DNA from: Paguma larvata
Taxonomy: Eukaryota > Chordata > Mammalia > Carnivora > Viverridae
Length of the DNA: 64,000 nt
Assembly: GCA_030068075.1 (NCBI GenBank)
Contig: CM057826.1
Span: 116,584,746-116,648,745, forward strand
Reading direction: 5' to 3'
The position numbers and the translations under genes were made by a program. A model generated the notes under the pieces. The model worked only from the letters and a program-made list of their open reading frames with translations. It was not told the origin of the DNA and searched no databases. This document shows, piece after piece, positions 10,643 through 23,088 of the stretch (position 1 is the stretch's first letter; each line of letters starts with the position of its first letter).

Positions 10643-12460
10643 CTTAATTAATGAACGATTATCTTTAGAAAACGCCCAACTACCTAACAGCAAAAGACGC
10701 TCGCTTTTCCCACAACTCTCCTGGCTGAGGGACGCGTCTGCGTACTTGGGCTGGGGGGAGATCACGTGACTCTCGCGGGAGTCCGCGGTGAGGGAGACGT
10801 GGGAATGCGTCTGCAGGAAAGCACGCACCCCGTCCACGCCCACAAAGCGTGAAGCCGGCACTCCCACCAGCCCGCCTCCTAAGCCTGGAGCAGGCGCGAC
10901 GCGTGCCAGCGCCTCAGGCTGAGAGCCAGCAGCACGATCACAAAGGCGAGGAGGACGCAGGAGACTGCGGCTACGGCCGCCACCAAGTACAGCGTGCGGC
11001 CTGAGGAGTCAGGATCAGCTGGAAGCGGGACACTGCCCAGATCAGCCAGGAAGCTTGGAATGCGTCAGACACGGCCACGGTGAGCTTGACGGTGGCCGAG
11101 AGAGGGGGCTGGGCGTGATCCTGCACCGCCACCACCAGGCTCTGCTTCAGCGCATCTTTGTCCTGCAGCGCCCGCGCTGTGCGCACCTCGCCCATGTGCA
11201 GCCCCACCGCGAAGAGTCCTGGTTCGCTGGCCTTGAACAGGCGGTAGGACAGCCAGGCATTCTGGCCAGAGTCTCTGTCCACCGCCACCTCCATGGTCAC
11301 CAGGTAGCCGGGCTCTGCGGATCGGGGCGCCAGCTCCATGCCGGTGGAACAGTCGGTGGAGAGGGTGGAGTACAGGACTTCTGACACGTTGTCATTCTGG
11401 TCCACCACCAACAGGCTCGGAGACACGTTGCTGCTGGGCAGAGGGTCGCCGCTGTCGCGCGCCATCACTTGTAGCTGCAAGTCTTGGAACTGCTCATAGT
11501 CGAAGGAACGAAGCGCGTACAAAACGACAGTGTTGGAACTGATGGAAATGTAGGATAGCAGCGGTCCGGGGAGGGCGTCCTCGGCTAGGAAATTAAGTGA
11601 CCTGGGCGTTCTCTACACAGTCGGGGTCGTAGGCTGTCACGGACACTATGGAGGCTCCTCTAGGATTGTTCTCTGCGATACAGGCGGAGTAGAAGGCGTC
11701 GAAGGCTGGCAGGTTGTCGTTGGTATCTGCTACTTTCAGTGAGATGTGATATTCTGTGAACAGGGGCGAACTTCCTCTGTCACTGGCGATCACGGTGATG
11801 TTGTAGCTTGGAACCTGTTCTCGGTCTAGGAGTGTGTCTGTCACTAAACGATAGTAATTTCCATAAGATTTTCCTAATTTAAATGGCACATTCCCTCGGA
11901 TGAAAGAGGTCACTTGTCCATTTTCCCTGGAGTCTTGATCACTTACATTTAAAAGGGCAATTAATGCCCCTCTGGGAGAGTTTTCCAGAATGGAGCTGGA
12001 GAGGGAGGTGACAACTATTTCAGGAGCATTATCATTCACGTCCAATACTGTATCTTCCCGGAAATAGAGGGCATTATCGTTAATGTCTCTCACTTCTATC
12101 ACTATACTGTATATTTTTACTTTATCTTCCAACAGAATCTCCAGATTTAATTGACACTTGAAGACTCCTGGACAGAGTTCTTCCCTGTCTATCCTACTTG
12201 CAAGTTCAGGCTGCCGCTTCGGTAGTTTAGAGCGAAAAGTTCAGTCCTAATCTCTGGAGACTATACGGATTCCGCGCGCTCTTCTAGTTCCCAGGCTCCA
12301 ACCCCAAGTCCTTGGGGATGTTGCCCACCCTAGAGCCTTTCTCCAGCTCCTCGGGAACTGAATGCTGAATTTGGGTGCATCCGGTTTCCCACAGAATCCC
12401 CAGGAGAATTCGCAGCAGGACAATCCCTTTGCAGTCCCCCTGCAGTCGCTTAGGAATCAT
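10643..12460 (-). pseudogene. PCDHGA12: Protocadherin gamma-A12 variable exon, dead copy with EC2-EC3 deletion
   Basis: Decayed gamma-A exon in the A12 position. The leader [16 protein letters not shown] and [16 protein letters not shown] fit A12. EC1 has a frame break and stop near 12285-12240 (after LGLEPGN). The frame resumes at MEDKVKIYS, then VRDINDNALYFREDTV runs straight into [11 protein letters not shown], which is the EC3/EC4 linker. EC2 and EC3 are therefore deleted, and the exon is 1818 nt against about 2420 for paralogues. EC4 reads on to QVT and a stop at about 11593, with a frameshift. EC5-EC6 are readable at 11522-11020 with altered calcium-site residues, then another shift disrupts the TM region (10970-10870). 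The tail with [16 protein letters not shown] and [11 protein letters not shown] is readable. The donor GTGAGT survives at 10637-10642. Human A12 is intact, so this is a lineage loss. Confidence 0.92.
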
Positions 12461-12640
12461 TGTCACTTTCCTCCAAGATTATTTCCACTTCTTCCCTTGA
12501 CCACCTAAGTAAGGACCAGCTTTTCCAGTCTTTAGAATCCAACAATTTCTTCACAGTCCTGAGATGGTTAGTTTCTATCTGTGCTTTGTGCTTCAGTACC
12601 CTAGTAGTCAAGCAGGAACTCTGTTTTTCTCTCCCTAATT

Positions 12641-12663
12641 AGTGAACAGCGGGGCTCAGAGTT
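12641..12663 (-). promoter_or_regulatory. Variant CSE of PCDHGA12
   Basis: The plus strand reads AGTGAACAGCGGGGCTCAG, about 190 bp upstream of the A12 leader. One core base differs from the consensus AGCGGCGCTC. The CGCT core on the gene strand is still present. Confidence 0.75.
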
Positions 12664-14066
12664 CTAACCAATTACTGCACAATCTTGAACTCCAGGAAGG
12701 ATTTTTGGGTTTTTATCTTAAGTAGCTCCCCCTACTGTTCTTCAAATAGGCATGGAAGTAGAGCCAACTAAAAAACTACAGTGTTCCTTTTAATAGAAAC
12801 TTCCGTGAGCTTCTTTTTATTTCCCTAAAATTTTTCATACAGAGCCACTTTCCCAAGATTATTTTCTGTAGTTTTAGGTGTATTCTGTTGTTTCCAATGA
12901 GCTTTTAAATGAATTTGAAGTTTCTATACAAAGTAATTTTAGCCGTATGATTATTGTGCACCTAATTTGATATCACCACCCCCAAAAAACACCTATTATG
13001 TGACATCTCCCTAGGAGATTCTTTTGAGAAATCATGTAATAGAATAAACTTTCTCACTCGCTGTAATAGGTGGCCTTTTTTTTTTTTACAGATTCTCAAA
13101 TTTACCTATATAGAACTATTTTAAAAGGTTGTTGACATTTAATATTTAAAACTCAAAAATTTACAACAACATGGAAACCTAAAAATAAGAAACGGAATGG
13201 TATGCATTATCAGAAGCACACTGACAAGAAGTCAACTGAATAAGACAAACATTTTTAGGACAGAATGGAAGCATTTCAACTTGCATTTACTGGAAATGAG
13301 GGTAGTACTTCACAACTTACTAACACCTTATATTACAAAATAGTGTTTCAGAAAATTAGCATTCCAAAGAATATTATAAACTTACCTTTTTCTCAGTAAC
13401 AAACCCAATTCCAATTACTGAAAATGGTAATACATTTAAAAGCCCATCAAAATAGAAGAAAAGTTCTCGCTATTCTTTTATGAACGTAAACGTTTAAACT
13501 CTGATGAAAAGCATGTTTGGCACACATACGAAAATGTATCTTTAAAACTGGGAGGAAATCTATGTAGTTCTGAGAAAAGACTGGGAATAAAATTGGTCGG
13601 CCTATTCAGTGGGATTCAAAGAATCCCTAGCAAATGTACCTGAATATTATCAGATCATTACTTTGTCCTTTAAAAATCTTTTCTTGTGCATTCTCCTCTC
13701 ATTTCGTAGTTATAAAGAACAAGCCTTATGTATTCAAGATTTCAATGTTCTGGTAAAGAGAAACACCCACCCACAGAAAGAAAACATTTATGCTTCAGTT
13801 CCAAATATTTCTGTAGCAACAGCATCATAATACCCACTTCTCACAGGAGATTTTTGCATGTGTAGGTGGGTAAAGACTATTATCTCAGGTGAAATTGTCA
13901 AAATATCTCAAAATACTTGAGGACTAATAATGAAGGTACGGGTTCACAGAGAAAGGAATAGAAAATATTGAGTGGGCAAAAGAAGTGATAGAAAATATGA
14001 TTTGTTTTGGATTTTTTGCCAAAATATTATTTGAAAATTAAAAACCAAACGTGTATTTAAACTCAC
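12664..14066. other. B8-A12 intergenic segment
   Basis: AT-rich, without a recognised repeat or gene. It includes the intron start downstream of the B8 donor. It would be spliced out of all upstream gamma transcripts. Confidence 0.6.
13990..14066 (-). other. Intron start after the B8 donor
   Basis: The B8 reading frame stays open for about 120 nt beyond the donor at 14061-14066, ending near 13944. I treat this as intronic read-through, because every paralogue is spliced at the same phase-0 donor to constant exons outside the window. Confidence 0.7.
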
Positions 14067-16481
14067 ATGAGCAGAAGCAGCAGCGTTAGAGCTTAATTTG
14101 TTATTCTCCTCAGTGACACTTATTACCAAAGAAGCTTCATTAGAGAGTTCTTGTCGGGGATCCATTTCTGATGTCATAGTTAGAAAATTAAGCCTTGTTT
14201 TCTGAGAATCGGAAGCAATGTACATATTGTAGGAATAAGGCAAAGTTCCCGGATTATAGGTGGGAGAAACTCCTGGTCCAGTCTTATAGCAGAGACCAGG
14301 TTGAATGCAGTTCCAGGCAGTAGGGATGATGGAGCATCGCAGGCGGAGGGCAACCGCCAGAATCACCGCGAGCAGGAACAGCACCGAGATCAACGCCAAG
14401 GCCCCCACCAGGTAAAACTGAAGCTCGGCCTGGGGGTCAGAGGACTCCGGACGGTCGCTGACATCGGGCAGTACTTCTTGTAGGCTGTCAGCGAAAACCA
14501 GGTGCAGCGTGGCGGTGGCCGACAGCGGAGGCTGTCCCCCGTCCCGCACAGCGACCAGCAGGCGCTGGCGCGCCGCGTCCCTGTCGCCCACAGCACGCGC
14601 AGTGCGCACCTCGCCCGTGCGCAGCCCCAGGCTGAAGAGCCCGGGCTCGCTGGCCTGTAGCACGTGGTACGACAGCCAGGCATTGTGTCCCGAGTCGGCG
14701 TCCACCGCCACCACCTTGGTGACCAGGTAGCCGGGCTGCGCGGCGCGCGGCACCGTGTCGAAGAGCGCCGAGCCGTCGGGCCCCAGCGCCGGGTACAGCA
14801 CCCTGGGCGCGTTGTCGTTGCGGTCGCCCACCAACACGCGCAGGCTCACGTTGGCGCTGAGCGCGGGCGAGCCCTGGTCGCGGGCCTGCAGCGTCAGCTC
14901 GAAGGCGCGCAGCTGCTCGTGGTCGAAGGCGCGCTGCGCGAACACCACGCCGCTCTGCGCGCTCACAGACACGTAAGACGCCAGCGCGCGTGGCTCCAGG
15001 TCGCTGGCCACGATGGAATATAAGATATAGCCGTTGGGTCCCAGGTCGGGGTCGGAGGCTCTTACTTGGACGATAGAAGCACCTGGAGGGTTGTTCTCGG
15101 CAATGTGGACCATATAGAACCCCTGTTCGAAAATGGGCGCATTGTCGTTGACATCTGTGATGTGCACAGTGATGCTTGAGCTAGAGGAAAGGGGTGGCTT
15201 TCCCCTGTCGGTGGCTGTGATGGTGATATTGTACATAGGAGTCTTCTCCCGGTCCAGGTCCCCATCTGTTACAAGTTTGTAGTAATTACTGGCAGAAGAT
15301 TCAATTCTAAAAGGAACTTTTTCTTTTATGAGGCATGTGACCTCTCCATTTTCTCCGGAATCTTTGTCATGTGTTTTGAACAGAGCAATCACCATTCCCT
15401 GTTCTGTGTCCTCAGTTATGGAACTTGACACCGAAGTGAAAATGACCTCTGGGGCATTGTCATTCTCATCTAAAATTTCTATTATAATTTTACATTCAGT
15501 GGCCATGCCTCCACCATCCTTGGCTTCTATGCTCATGGTATAACTACTACCATTTTCAAAGTCTATAGGACCTTTGGATTTAATTTCTCCACTTTGATGG
15601 TCCAGCATAAACATATTTCCAATATCTCTCAGTGTTTTGAAGGAGTAGGTGATCTCTGCATTGATGCCCTCATCTTGGTCGATGGCTGTCACCTTTAGCA
15701 CAGAGGTACCAGAGGGCAAGTTCTCTGGAAGGCTAACTTTGTACACATTCTGACTGAACACTGGGGGGTTATCATTGGCATCGGTGACCTCAATCTTGAT
15801 TTGAACGGTGCCACTTCGGACTGGGTCACCTCCATCCACTGCAGTCAGGACCAGAAGATGAGAGCTCTGATGTTCCCGGTCCAGGGGCTTCTCCAATATT
15901 AATTCTGGGGCATTCTTGTCTTCAGTCTTATCCTTCACCATCAGAGAGAAATACTCATTATAGCTGAGTTGGTAACTTTGGAGAGAGTTAGGCCCTACAT
16001 CTGCATCTACGGCAGATTCCAAACCAAATCGAGATCCGAGAATTGCAAATTCATTGATTTTTAAAACAATGCTGTTTTGGGGGAAATAAGGTGGATTGTC
16101 ATTTATATCTTCTATCCTCACGGTTATGTGAAAAACATTTAGAGGATTCTCGGCCACAATCTCTAAGGGCACGACACACAAAGGGTTTTGGAGACAGAGC
16201 GACTCCCTATCTATTCTGTCACTTACAAGTATGTTGCCATTCTCTGTGTTCACGGTAAAGTATTGTTTCTCTGCACTAACTCTGAAGTTGCGGGTCATTA
16301 AATCCCGTACATGCAGCCCCAGGTCTTCGGCAAGGTTCCCTACCACTGAGCCCCTGGCCATTTCTTCTGGAATAGAGTAGCGGATCTGCTCAGAGAGCCC
16401 CCCACAGAACAAAAGCAGCAGGAAGGGAAAGAGTACTTGCCGCTGCTGGGTACAGCTCCTCTGCTTCGCCCTAGTTCCCAT
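14067..16481 (-). CDS. PCDHGB8: Protocadherin gamma-B8 variable exon, intact
   Basis: Homophilic adhesion receptor exon with 805 open codons from MGTRAKQRSCTQQRQ to donor GTGAGT (14061-14066). The frame stays open 72 nt upstream, but MGTRAKQ matches the gamma-B leader position. The signal peptide (VLFPFLLLLFCGGLS) is followed by [15 protein letters not shown] at EC1, EC2-EC6, TM helix (FYLVGALALISVLFLLAV) and a tail with SPTYNPGTLPYSYNMY. The last exon base is T (CAT before the donor), a weaker donor context. Position between A11 and A12 identifies it as B8. In human this position is the pseudogene PCDHGB8P, while mouse keeps the gene (established knowledge), so the open frame here is notable. 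EC5-TM lies in the common gamma-B block. Confidence 0.93.
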
Positions 16482-16720
16482 CCTTTTCTGTGCTGCTGCA
16501 GCCTCGTTAAGAGAAGATGCTTTACAAATTGTGCTTAAAATATTTACTGCCAATACGTAGAAAACTCAATGTCCTCAGTTTCAAGGCATCCGAATCCGTC
16601 TTTCAAAATCATTCGCTGAGCAGAGAGCCAGTGTCTGGGCTTCATCTCCTTTCGGACTTGCTTCCGTGACTGCGCAGAAAATCACTTAGGCAGATCGTGG
16701 ACGCCTGCTCTTGCAGCACA

Positions 16721-16745
16721 TTGGCCAACAGCGGCGCTCGGAGTC
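16721..16745 (-). promoter_or_regulatory. CSE of the PCDHGB8 promoter
   Basis: The plus strand reads TTGGCCAACAGCGGCGCTCG, about 245 bp upstream of the B8 start. It has the gamma-B flank (TTGGCCAAC) with a gamma-A-like GCGCTC. The copy is intact. Confidence 0.87.
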
Positions 16746-17673
16746 TACTTAGAAAATTACAGTCCAAAGCCTTGCAAATAATGGGATTTGCTATTCCGAC
16801 AGATTTGTTGGACTGAGGTATACGAAGGAAGCAATATAGGAGTCTTGGATGTGTCGCTTTTCCAGTGTTTACTGCCAAAGAAGATTCATTAGAGATCTGA
16901 CTCTATAGAAGAGCCATTAGCCCAGTAGGAGAAAAGTTTATCTTTTTCTAATCAGGGGCAATGCACATATGGGAGGGAGGAACAAAGCAAAGTCTTCTCT
17001 CCAGACTTAGAACAAAGACCATATGGTAAAACAGCCTCACCCAGTGATACGAGGAAATTTTTACAGCCATGAACTACCATCCAGTATTATCTTCAATCTG
17101 ATATGCAGATAATTTTCCTCTTTTTTCCAGAGGAAACTGGAGGAGAGCTCAAAGCTATATAGGACATACTCAGAATGAGTTTGACCAAAGATATATAGTC
17201 TTCTTTGCTCTTTATAAAAGAAAGTTTTGAAAAGGATTACCAAGCATTTTACACTTTTATCCTAATACTATAAAAGTATACCCTAGTAGGTTACCACAGG
17301 AATTTAATGACATGCAAAAATATGAGAGTGTTTTATTTTTATCGTTAACTGGACTACATCTTGTACCCTAACAGAAGTTTATCACTACCTCTGAGTCATA
17401 ATAACCATCTTATTAATCTCAAGTTTCAAAGCTAGCCCTTCGTTTTTGTTCTCTAAGATTTCGGTTGCCAGCTCCTTACTGTTAAGACTATGTTTAAAAT
17501 ATATATATATATAGGGAACAACCTCCCTCTCCCAACAAACACCTCATATCCTTTTATTCATCTAAGTTCAATTCAAGTAAAATACCTCAAGTCTGTTTTC
17601 TTTTTTAAGTTTATTTTTGAGAGAGAGAGAAAGAGAGCCTACACGTGAGTGGGGGAGGGGCAGAGAGTGAGGA

Positions 17674-17710
<37 letters not shown>

Positions 17711-19377
17711 ATCTCAAGAAGGCTCCGTGCTGTCATGGGTTTCGATCCTATGGACCAGGAGATTGTGACCTGAGTTGAAACAAAGAGTCAGATGCTTAAC
17801 CAATTGAGCCACCCAGGCGCCCCTAAAACTGTTTTCTCAACTTGGAATTCCATAGGCATAAATTTTATCCCCTACATGCCTGAAACATCCCCTACATGCC
17901 TATAACATTTTTCTAGACATCAAGAATGTCAAGCATCTTTTGGAAGATTTCCGTTTCCTACAGTTGAAATTCTTTTGGCTGAAACACTAGACACTCAATT
18001 ATAGCTAAATACATTAAGGTCAATTCCTAAATGAAAAAAGAAAACTTGAAATGGAACATGAATATGTTAATAACCTGGGCCAAACATCTAGAAGTGGAAC
18101 GAGAGTGCTGAGCTGAACTGATTATGGAGATGATTCCTGTGTTCAAATATCCTCAATAGGTCTCCTTTCCTCATTTGAGTTTCCTAGAAATTGTTTCAGA
18201 TAACATGTATGTCATTAGGTAACTACCAGGGCTTCAATAACAAGTTGGTTCTGAACACAAGGATTGAATATGCTCATATAAAATACAAAATGAGTTTTCA
18301 AAGGAAATAAAAAGGAATCCATGACTCATAGGCGTATTGAAAACAACAACAAAAAAGGAAATACCAAATAGGAATACCAGATAAATCAGTCTCATAAAGT
18401 CCAAATAGTCACAAGCTATTCCACATTAGTAAATCAGAAAAATGTAAGCATCGTCAGCCAATTTGAAGATAACTTTTTGAGAAGCACTGTATCAAAATGA
18501 TTTCTGCAAGTGAATTTACTACATTGAGAAATCTTGAACACATACACACACACACTAAAGTACAAGTAAAAGAATAAAAGAAAATAATACCAGTTCAACA
18601 ATTCAACTATTTCTTCAGAAAAATCAAATGACTTCACTATAGACAGAAAAGATCCAAAGAACTTAAGGAAAAAGGTGTACTCTACATTTCCTCTCCCAAG
18701 AGAATCTAGTAGTAAAAAGGCACTCAGTATATCTGTTTTGGTAATATAGATGACACAAAGTTGAAATAATCAACATAACTGAAACATATCACCACCCATC
18801 AAAAATCAAAATAGAATTTTCATACTCAGAGAAAAGCTTACATGTGTAAACACTTAAATGTAAGTGTGTGTGTATATGTGTATGTAGATAAAGGAAAGAG
18901 TTACAGAGCATATGCCATTGAATCAACATGGTCAAATTTGAACATTAGAAATAAATCAAATAATGATAGAATATAATCATAAAGAAGTGGAGGCAACGTG
19001 AAGTTGTAATAGACAAACAACTAAAACAACTAAAAATTGTGAATCATTAATTTGAATCCTAACCAGTTTACACTGATAGCCACAAACACTGATGATAGAA
19101 AAATATTACTAAAATTTAACTTATTATAAAGCAAGCCATGATAGCTGAACTAGACCTTTAGAATCAAGAGAAAATGTGCCAGAGGAGGGAAAAAAACTTT
19201 TCTGAAAACTGATGGTAATTGGTTGAAAGATAAAGCAGAGGAACTCACATGTATTGCTCTAAACATGTATGAACTGAATACCCCCCCCCACCAAAAACAC
19301 GTTTTTGGGGGCAAAAAAGCCACTTAAAAGACTTGTACAGAGATACCAACAACTGGGAGGCAAGCAATAAATCTCAC
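16746..19377. other. A11-B8 intergenic segment
   Basis: One SINE at 17601-17823, a local duplication CCCCTACATGCCT near 17870-17900, a short CA run near 18540 and a C-run near 19282. No gene seen. Confidence 0.6.
17601..17823 (-). repeat. CAN-SINE with GA microsatellite
   Basis: Reverse copy ending GAGCCACCCAGGCGCCCC. It contains a GA run at about 17673-17708. CTGTTTTCT on both sides is a probable target-site duplication. Confidence 0.9.
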
Positions 19378-21808
19378 CTGATTATTCATGGTGTCAAATT
19401 TGCCTAAACCAGCAGCTGGATGTTCAGCTATCAAAAGTGGCTCGCTTTTCTCACAGCTGTCGTGACTGATGAGCGTGTCTGCATAGTTGGGCTGAGGGAA
19501 GATCACGTGACTCTTCCGAGAGTCCGCTGTGAGGGAGACCTCATGGGAATAGGTCTGCAGGAAAGCTTGCACCCCGTCCACGCCCACAAAGTGCGAGGCG
19601 GGCACGCCCACCAACCCGCCTCCTGAAGCTCGGAGGAGACGTGATGCGTGCCAGTGCCTCAGCCTGAGCGCCAGCAGCACAATCACAAAGGTAAGGAAGA
19701 CGCAGGAGACTGCAGCCACCGCCACCACTAGGTAGAGTGTGAGGCCAGAATCGTGGGGACTGGCAGGAGACTCGAAGCTGCTTAGGTCGGCCAGGACATC
19801 TGGGATGCTGTCAGCCACTGCCACGGTGAGCGTGACGGTGGCCGAGAGAGGAGGCTGGCCATGGTCCTGCACCGCCACCACCAGGCTCTGCTTGAGCGCA
19901 TCTCTGTCCTGCAGGGCCCGCGCTGTGCGCACCTCGCCCGTGTGCAGCCCCACCGTGAAGAGCCCTGGTTCACTCGCCTTGATCAGGCGGTAGGACAGCC
20001 AGGCGTTCTGGCCAGAGTCTTTATCCACCGCCACCACCTTGGTCACCAGGTAGCCGGGCTCAGCTGATCTCGGCGCCAGCTCCACGCCTGTGGAACCATC
20101 CGTGGGGAGGGTGGGGTACAGGATCTCCGGCACATTGTCATTCTGGTCCAGCACAAATACACTCACAGAAACATTGCTGCTGAGTGGCGGGTTCCCACTG
20201 TCCAGTGCTGTCACCCACAGTTGCAGGTCACGGAACTGTTCATAGTCAAAGGAACGCAGTGCATATAGGGTGCCGGTGTCTGAGTTGACAGAGACATAGG
20301 AGGATAAAGGTGCTCCCTGCAGGGTATCCTCCACCAGGGAATAAGTGACCCGGGAGTTCTCATCGCTGTCCAGGTCAAGTGCCATCACTGAAAAGAAGGA
20401 AGCTCCTCTGGGGTTGTTTTCAGGAATGTAGACAGAGTACGATGACTCAGCAAAAGTGGGTGGGTTATCATTGTCATCTGCTACATTCAGTGAAATGTGA
20501 GTTTCTGTAGACAAGGGTGGATGTCCGTGATCTGTGGCTATCAAGGTTATATTATAGCTGTGGACCTGCTCCCTATCCAGCACTCTGTTTGTTATCAATT
20601 TGTAATAATTACCGTAAGTCTTTTCTAACTTAAAAGGCAGACTGTTAGGAACGAAACATGAAACTTGACCATTTTCTCCAGAGTCCTGATCTTGCACATT
20701 TAGAAGAGCAATAACTGTACCTGGAGGAGAGTTTTCCAGCACCGAATTAGTAGAAGATGTGATAGTTATTTCTGGAGCATTATCATTCACATCCACAACT
20801 GTGATCAATATCTTAGCTGTGGTCGAGAGACCTCCACCATCTTGGCCTTGAATTTCCATCTGATAAAATCTACATTTCTCAAAATCCAGAGACCCTCGTA
20901 TTAAAACTGCTCCAGTTTGAGAATCTAACTGGAATATTTCAGAAGCTTTGCTTTCCATATTCCGAAATGAAAACACCACTTCCCCATTGATTCCCTCATC
21001 TGGATCAGTTGCATTTACCATGAGAATCCGAGTTCCAGGGCTGAGGTTTTCAGGAATACTCACTTGATATACAGACTGTGTAAACTTTGGTATATGGTCA
21101 TTTACATCGAGGACCACCACGTGAATGGCAACAGCACCCTGGTGGATGGGATCTCCTCCATCGAAAGCTGTGAGGAGGAGATGGTGAGCAGCTTCTTTTT
21201 CCCGGTCCAGATTCCCCTCCAGCACTAATTCAGGATTCTTGGCCCCATCTGTTCCACCTCCCATTTGCAAAGAAAAGTAACTATTAGGACTGAGCTGGTA
21301 GCGCTGGAGAGAGTTCATTCCTACATCTGGATCCCTAGCATTAGGAAGGGGAAATCTCGATCCTGGAGTTGCCTGCTCGCTGACTTTTATCTCTATTTCC
21401 GCCTCCTGGAAGCGGGGGGCGTTATCATTAACATCCATTATTTCCACCTCCACTCCGTAAATCTTCAGGGTATCTTCCACAAGTATCTCTATGTTTAAAA
21501 AACAGGAGGACAGTGTCTCACAGAGCTCCTCCCGGTCCAACCTACCTGCAGTGATCAAGCTGCCACTTCGCGGATTCAGAGCGAAAAAGCTGCATTCTGC
21601 CTCTGGAGATGATGCGGACTCGGCGTTCCGCCAGCTCCCAGGGTTCCAGCCCCAGGTCCTTGGAAATATTGCCCACGAAGAAGCCTTTTTCTGTCTCTTC
21701 GGGCACCGAGTATCGGATGTGCCCTGCTCCAGACTCCTGTAGCGTCCTCAGGAAAATGTATAGTAGCATCAGCCCGCTGCGGTCCAAATGCAGTAGCCGA
21801 TTCCCCAT
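19378..21808 (-). CDS. PCDHGA11: Protocadherin gamma-A11 variable exon, one-base frameshift in EC1
   Basis: Gamma-A adhesion receptor exon. The start is the ATG ending at 21808 ([20 protein letters not shown]). Signal peptide, EC1 beginning [15 protein letters not shown]2-EC6, TM helix ([18 protein letters not shown]) and a tail with [18 protein letters not shown] and [11 protein letters not shown] are present. The donor reads GTGAGA (19372-19377), a variant of the usual GTGAGT. The exon is 2431 nt, one base too long. At about 21581-21589 it reads AGAGCGAAAAAGC where A10 reads AGAGCAAAAAGC, shifting the frame near codon 75 in EC1. The remaining 744 codons from inside EC1 are open. The extra base is in or next to an A-run, a typical site for sequencing error. 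EC2 ([12 protein letters not shown]) and the tail fit A11 as I remember it. Confidence 0.9.
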
Positions 21809-22028
21809 GGCAGGAAGCTGAGTCTATATCCCTGGTTTCTTGGGCTGTTTTGTTCTGAATCTGCTTATGTATCTACGAAGTTCCAGGATGACTGCATCCA
21901 GAATATATTAGAGAGCGAACTATTTTAAGTTTCCAGCATCAGGATCGGTGAGTATCCATCTTACACTGCTTTGTGTTGTAGAGATTGGGGAGGGAGGGAC
22001 GGCAGCTTGCAGCTTCCCATTCCCTGAT

Positions 22029-22052
22029 TGGTGAAGAGCGGCGCCTAGAGCC
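22029..22052 (-). promoter_or_regulatory. CSE of the PCDHGA11 promoter
   Basis: The plus strand reads TTGGTGAAGAGCGGCGCCTAG, about 230 bp upstream of the A11 start. The core is intact. AAGAGCGG replaces the usual AACAGCGG and GCGCCT the usual GCGCTC. Confidence 0.83.
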
Positions 22053-22690
22053 AAATCTTATTATTGCAACGAGTAAGAAAAACCCAACTAATATGTCTGT
22101 TCCAGAAGTTATTACACACCTCTCCGAGAATTACGCATATTTGTACAACTGAAAATTGCACACTTATAAAGGGTTATATAATGTGATGTTGAAGGTTTAC
22201 CAAGAGCATTTAATAAAAGGAAAAATTATTAAAAGGGCTTGTTTAGTTTTAAAAAATGTTTTCAAATACTATCGGAACTGAACAATTGTAGGTTAGACTT
22301 GCTTTCTATTGATTTTTACCAACTGGAGGGAATAGTATTTATGGATGTGGAACTAGCTCGGTTCCAAAAAAATTATCAGAGCGCATGACTAAAATTCTTA
22401 CCAGTATTTCTTTATTGAGTAAAAGATGAAACATTTGAGAAAATTTGGATGACATTAGGGCTCTTATTTAAAAAGATACCATGATATAAAAAATAGAATT
22501 GTGTTCCATAACCTTAACTAGTATTTTTTGATGAAAAATTTTTCTGAGATTTCTATATATTCTACCTTAAATTGTATAGTAGAAGGACTGCAGTACTGTA
22601 AACTTTAGTCTAAACAGTGATACCAATAGGTTTGACCTAGATTTATTTTAGGAATTTTATCAAGAGATTGAATCTAGAATCATTATTTTT

Positions 22691-22927
22691 ATTTATTTAT
22701 TTATTTATTTATTTATTTTGAATGTTTATTCATTTTTGAGAGACAGAGCACAAACAGGTGCGGGGCACAGAATCTCCCTCACAGAGAGGGAGCCACAGAA
22801 TCTGAAGCAGGCTCTAGGCTCTGAGCTGTCAGCACAGAGCCCTATGCGGGGCTTGAACTCACAGACTGTGAGATCATGACCTGAGCGGAAGTGGGACACT
22901 TAACCGGCTGAGCCACGCAGGTGCCCC
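22691..22927 (-). repeat. CAN-SINE with TTTA microsatellite
   Basis: Reverse copy with an ATTT repeat at its tail end (about 22687-22720), ending CTGAGCCACGCAGGTGCCCC. It seems to have inserted into the tail of the next SINE. Confidence 0.88.
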
Positions 22928-22928
22928 C

Positions 22929-23005
22929 CTATTTATTTATTTTTAAGAGAGCTCTACACCGATCAGGAGTCACATGCTCTACCAAGTGAGCCAGCCAGGT
23001 GCCTC
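22929..23005 (-). repeat. Short tRNA-type SINE, host of a nested insertion
   Basis: Reverse short SINE ending GTGAGCCAGCCAGGTGCCTC. TGAATCTAGAATC at 22669-22681 and 23006-23018 flanks this copy together with the neighbouring SINE, so this copy came first. Confidence 0.8.
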
Positions 23006-23088
23006 TGAATCTAGAATCTTTAAACAACAATGCTCCAGTAGAATATATTGGCATTAGAATATAAAAAGCATTATTTTTAAATACTTAC

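Larger units (their letters stand above)
22053..23088. other. B7-A11 intergenic segment
   Basis: The shortest intergenic gap, holding the nested SINE pair at 22691-23005. Otherwise AT-rich with nothing recognised. Confidence 0.6.
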
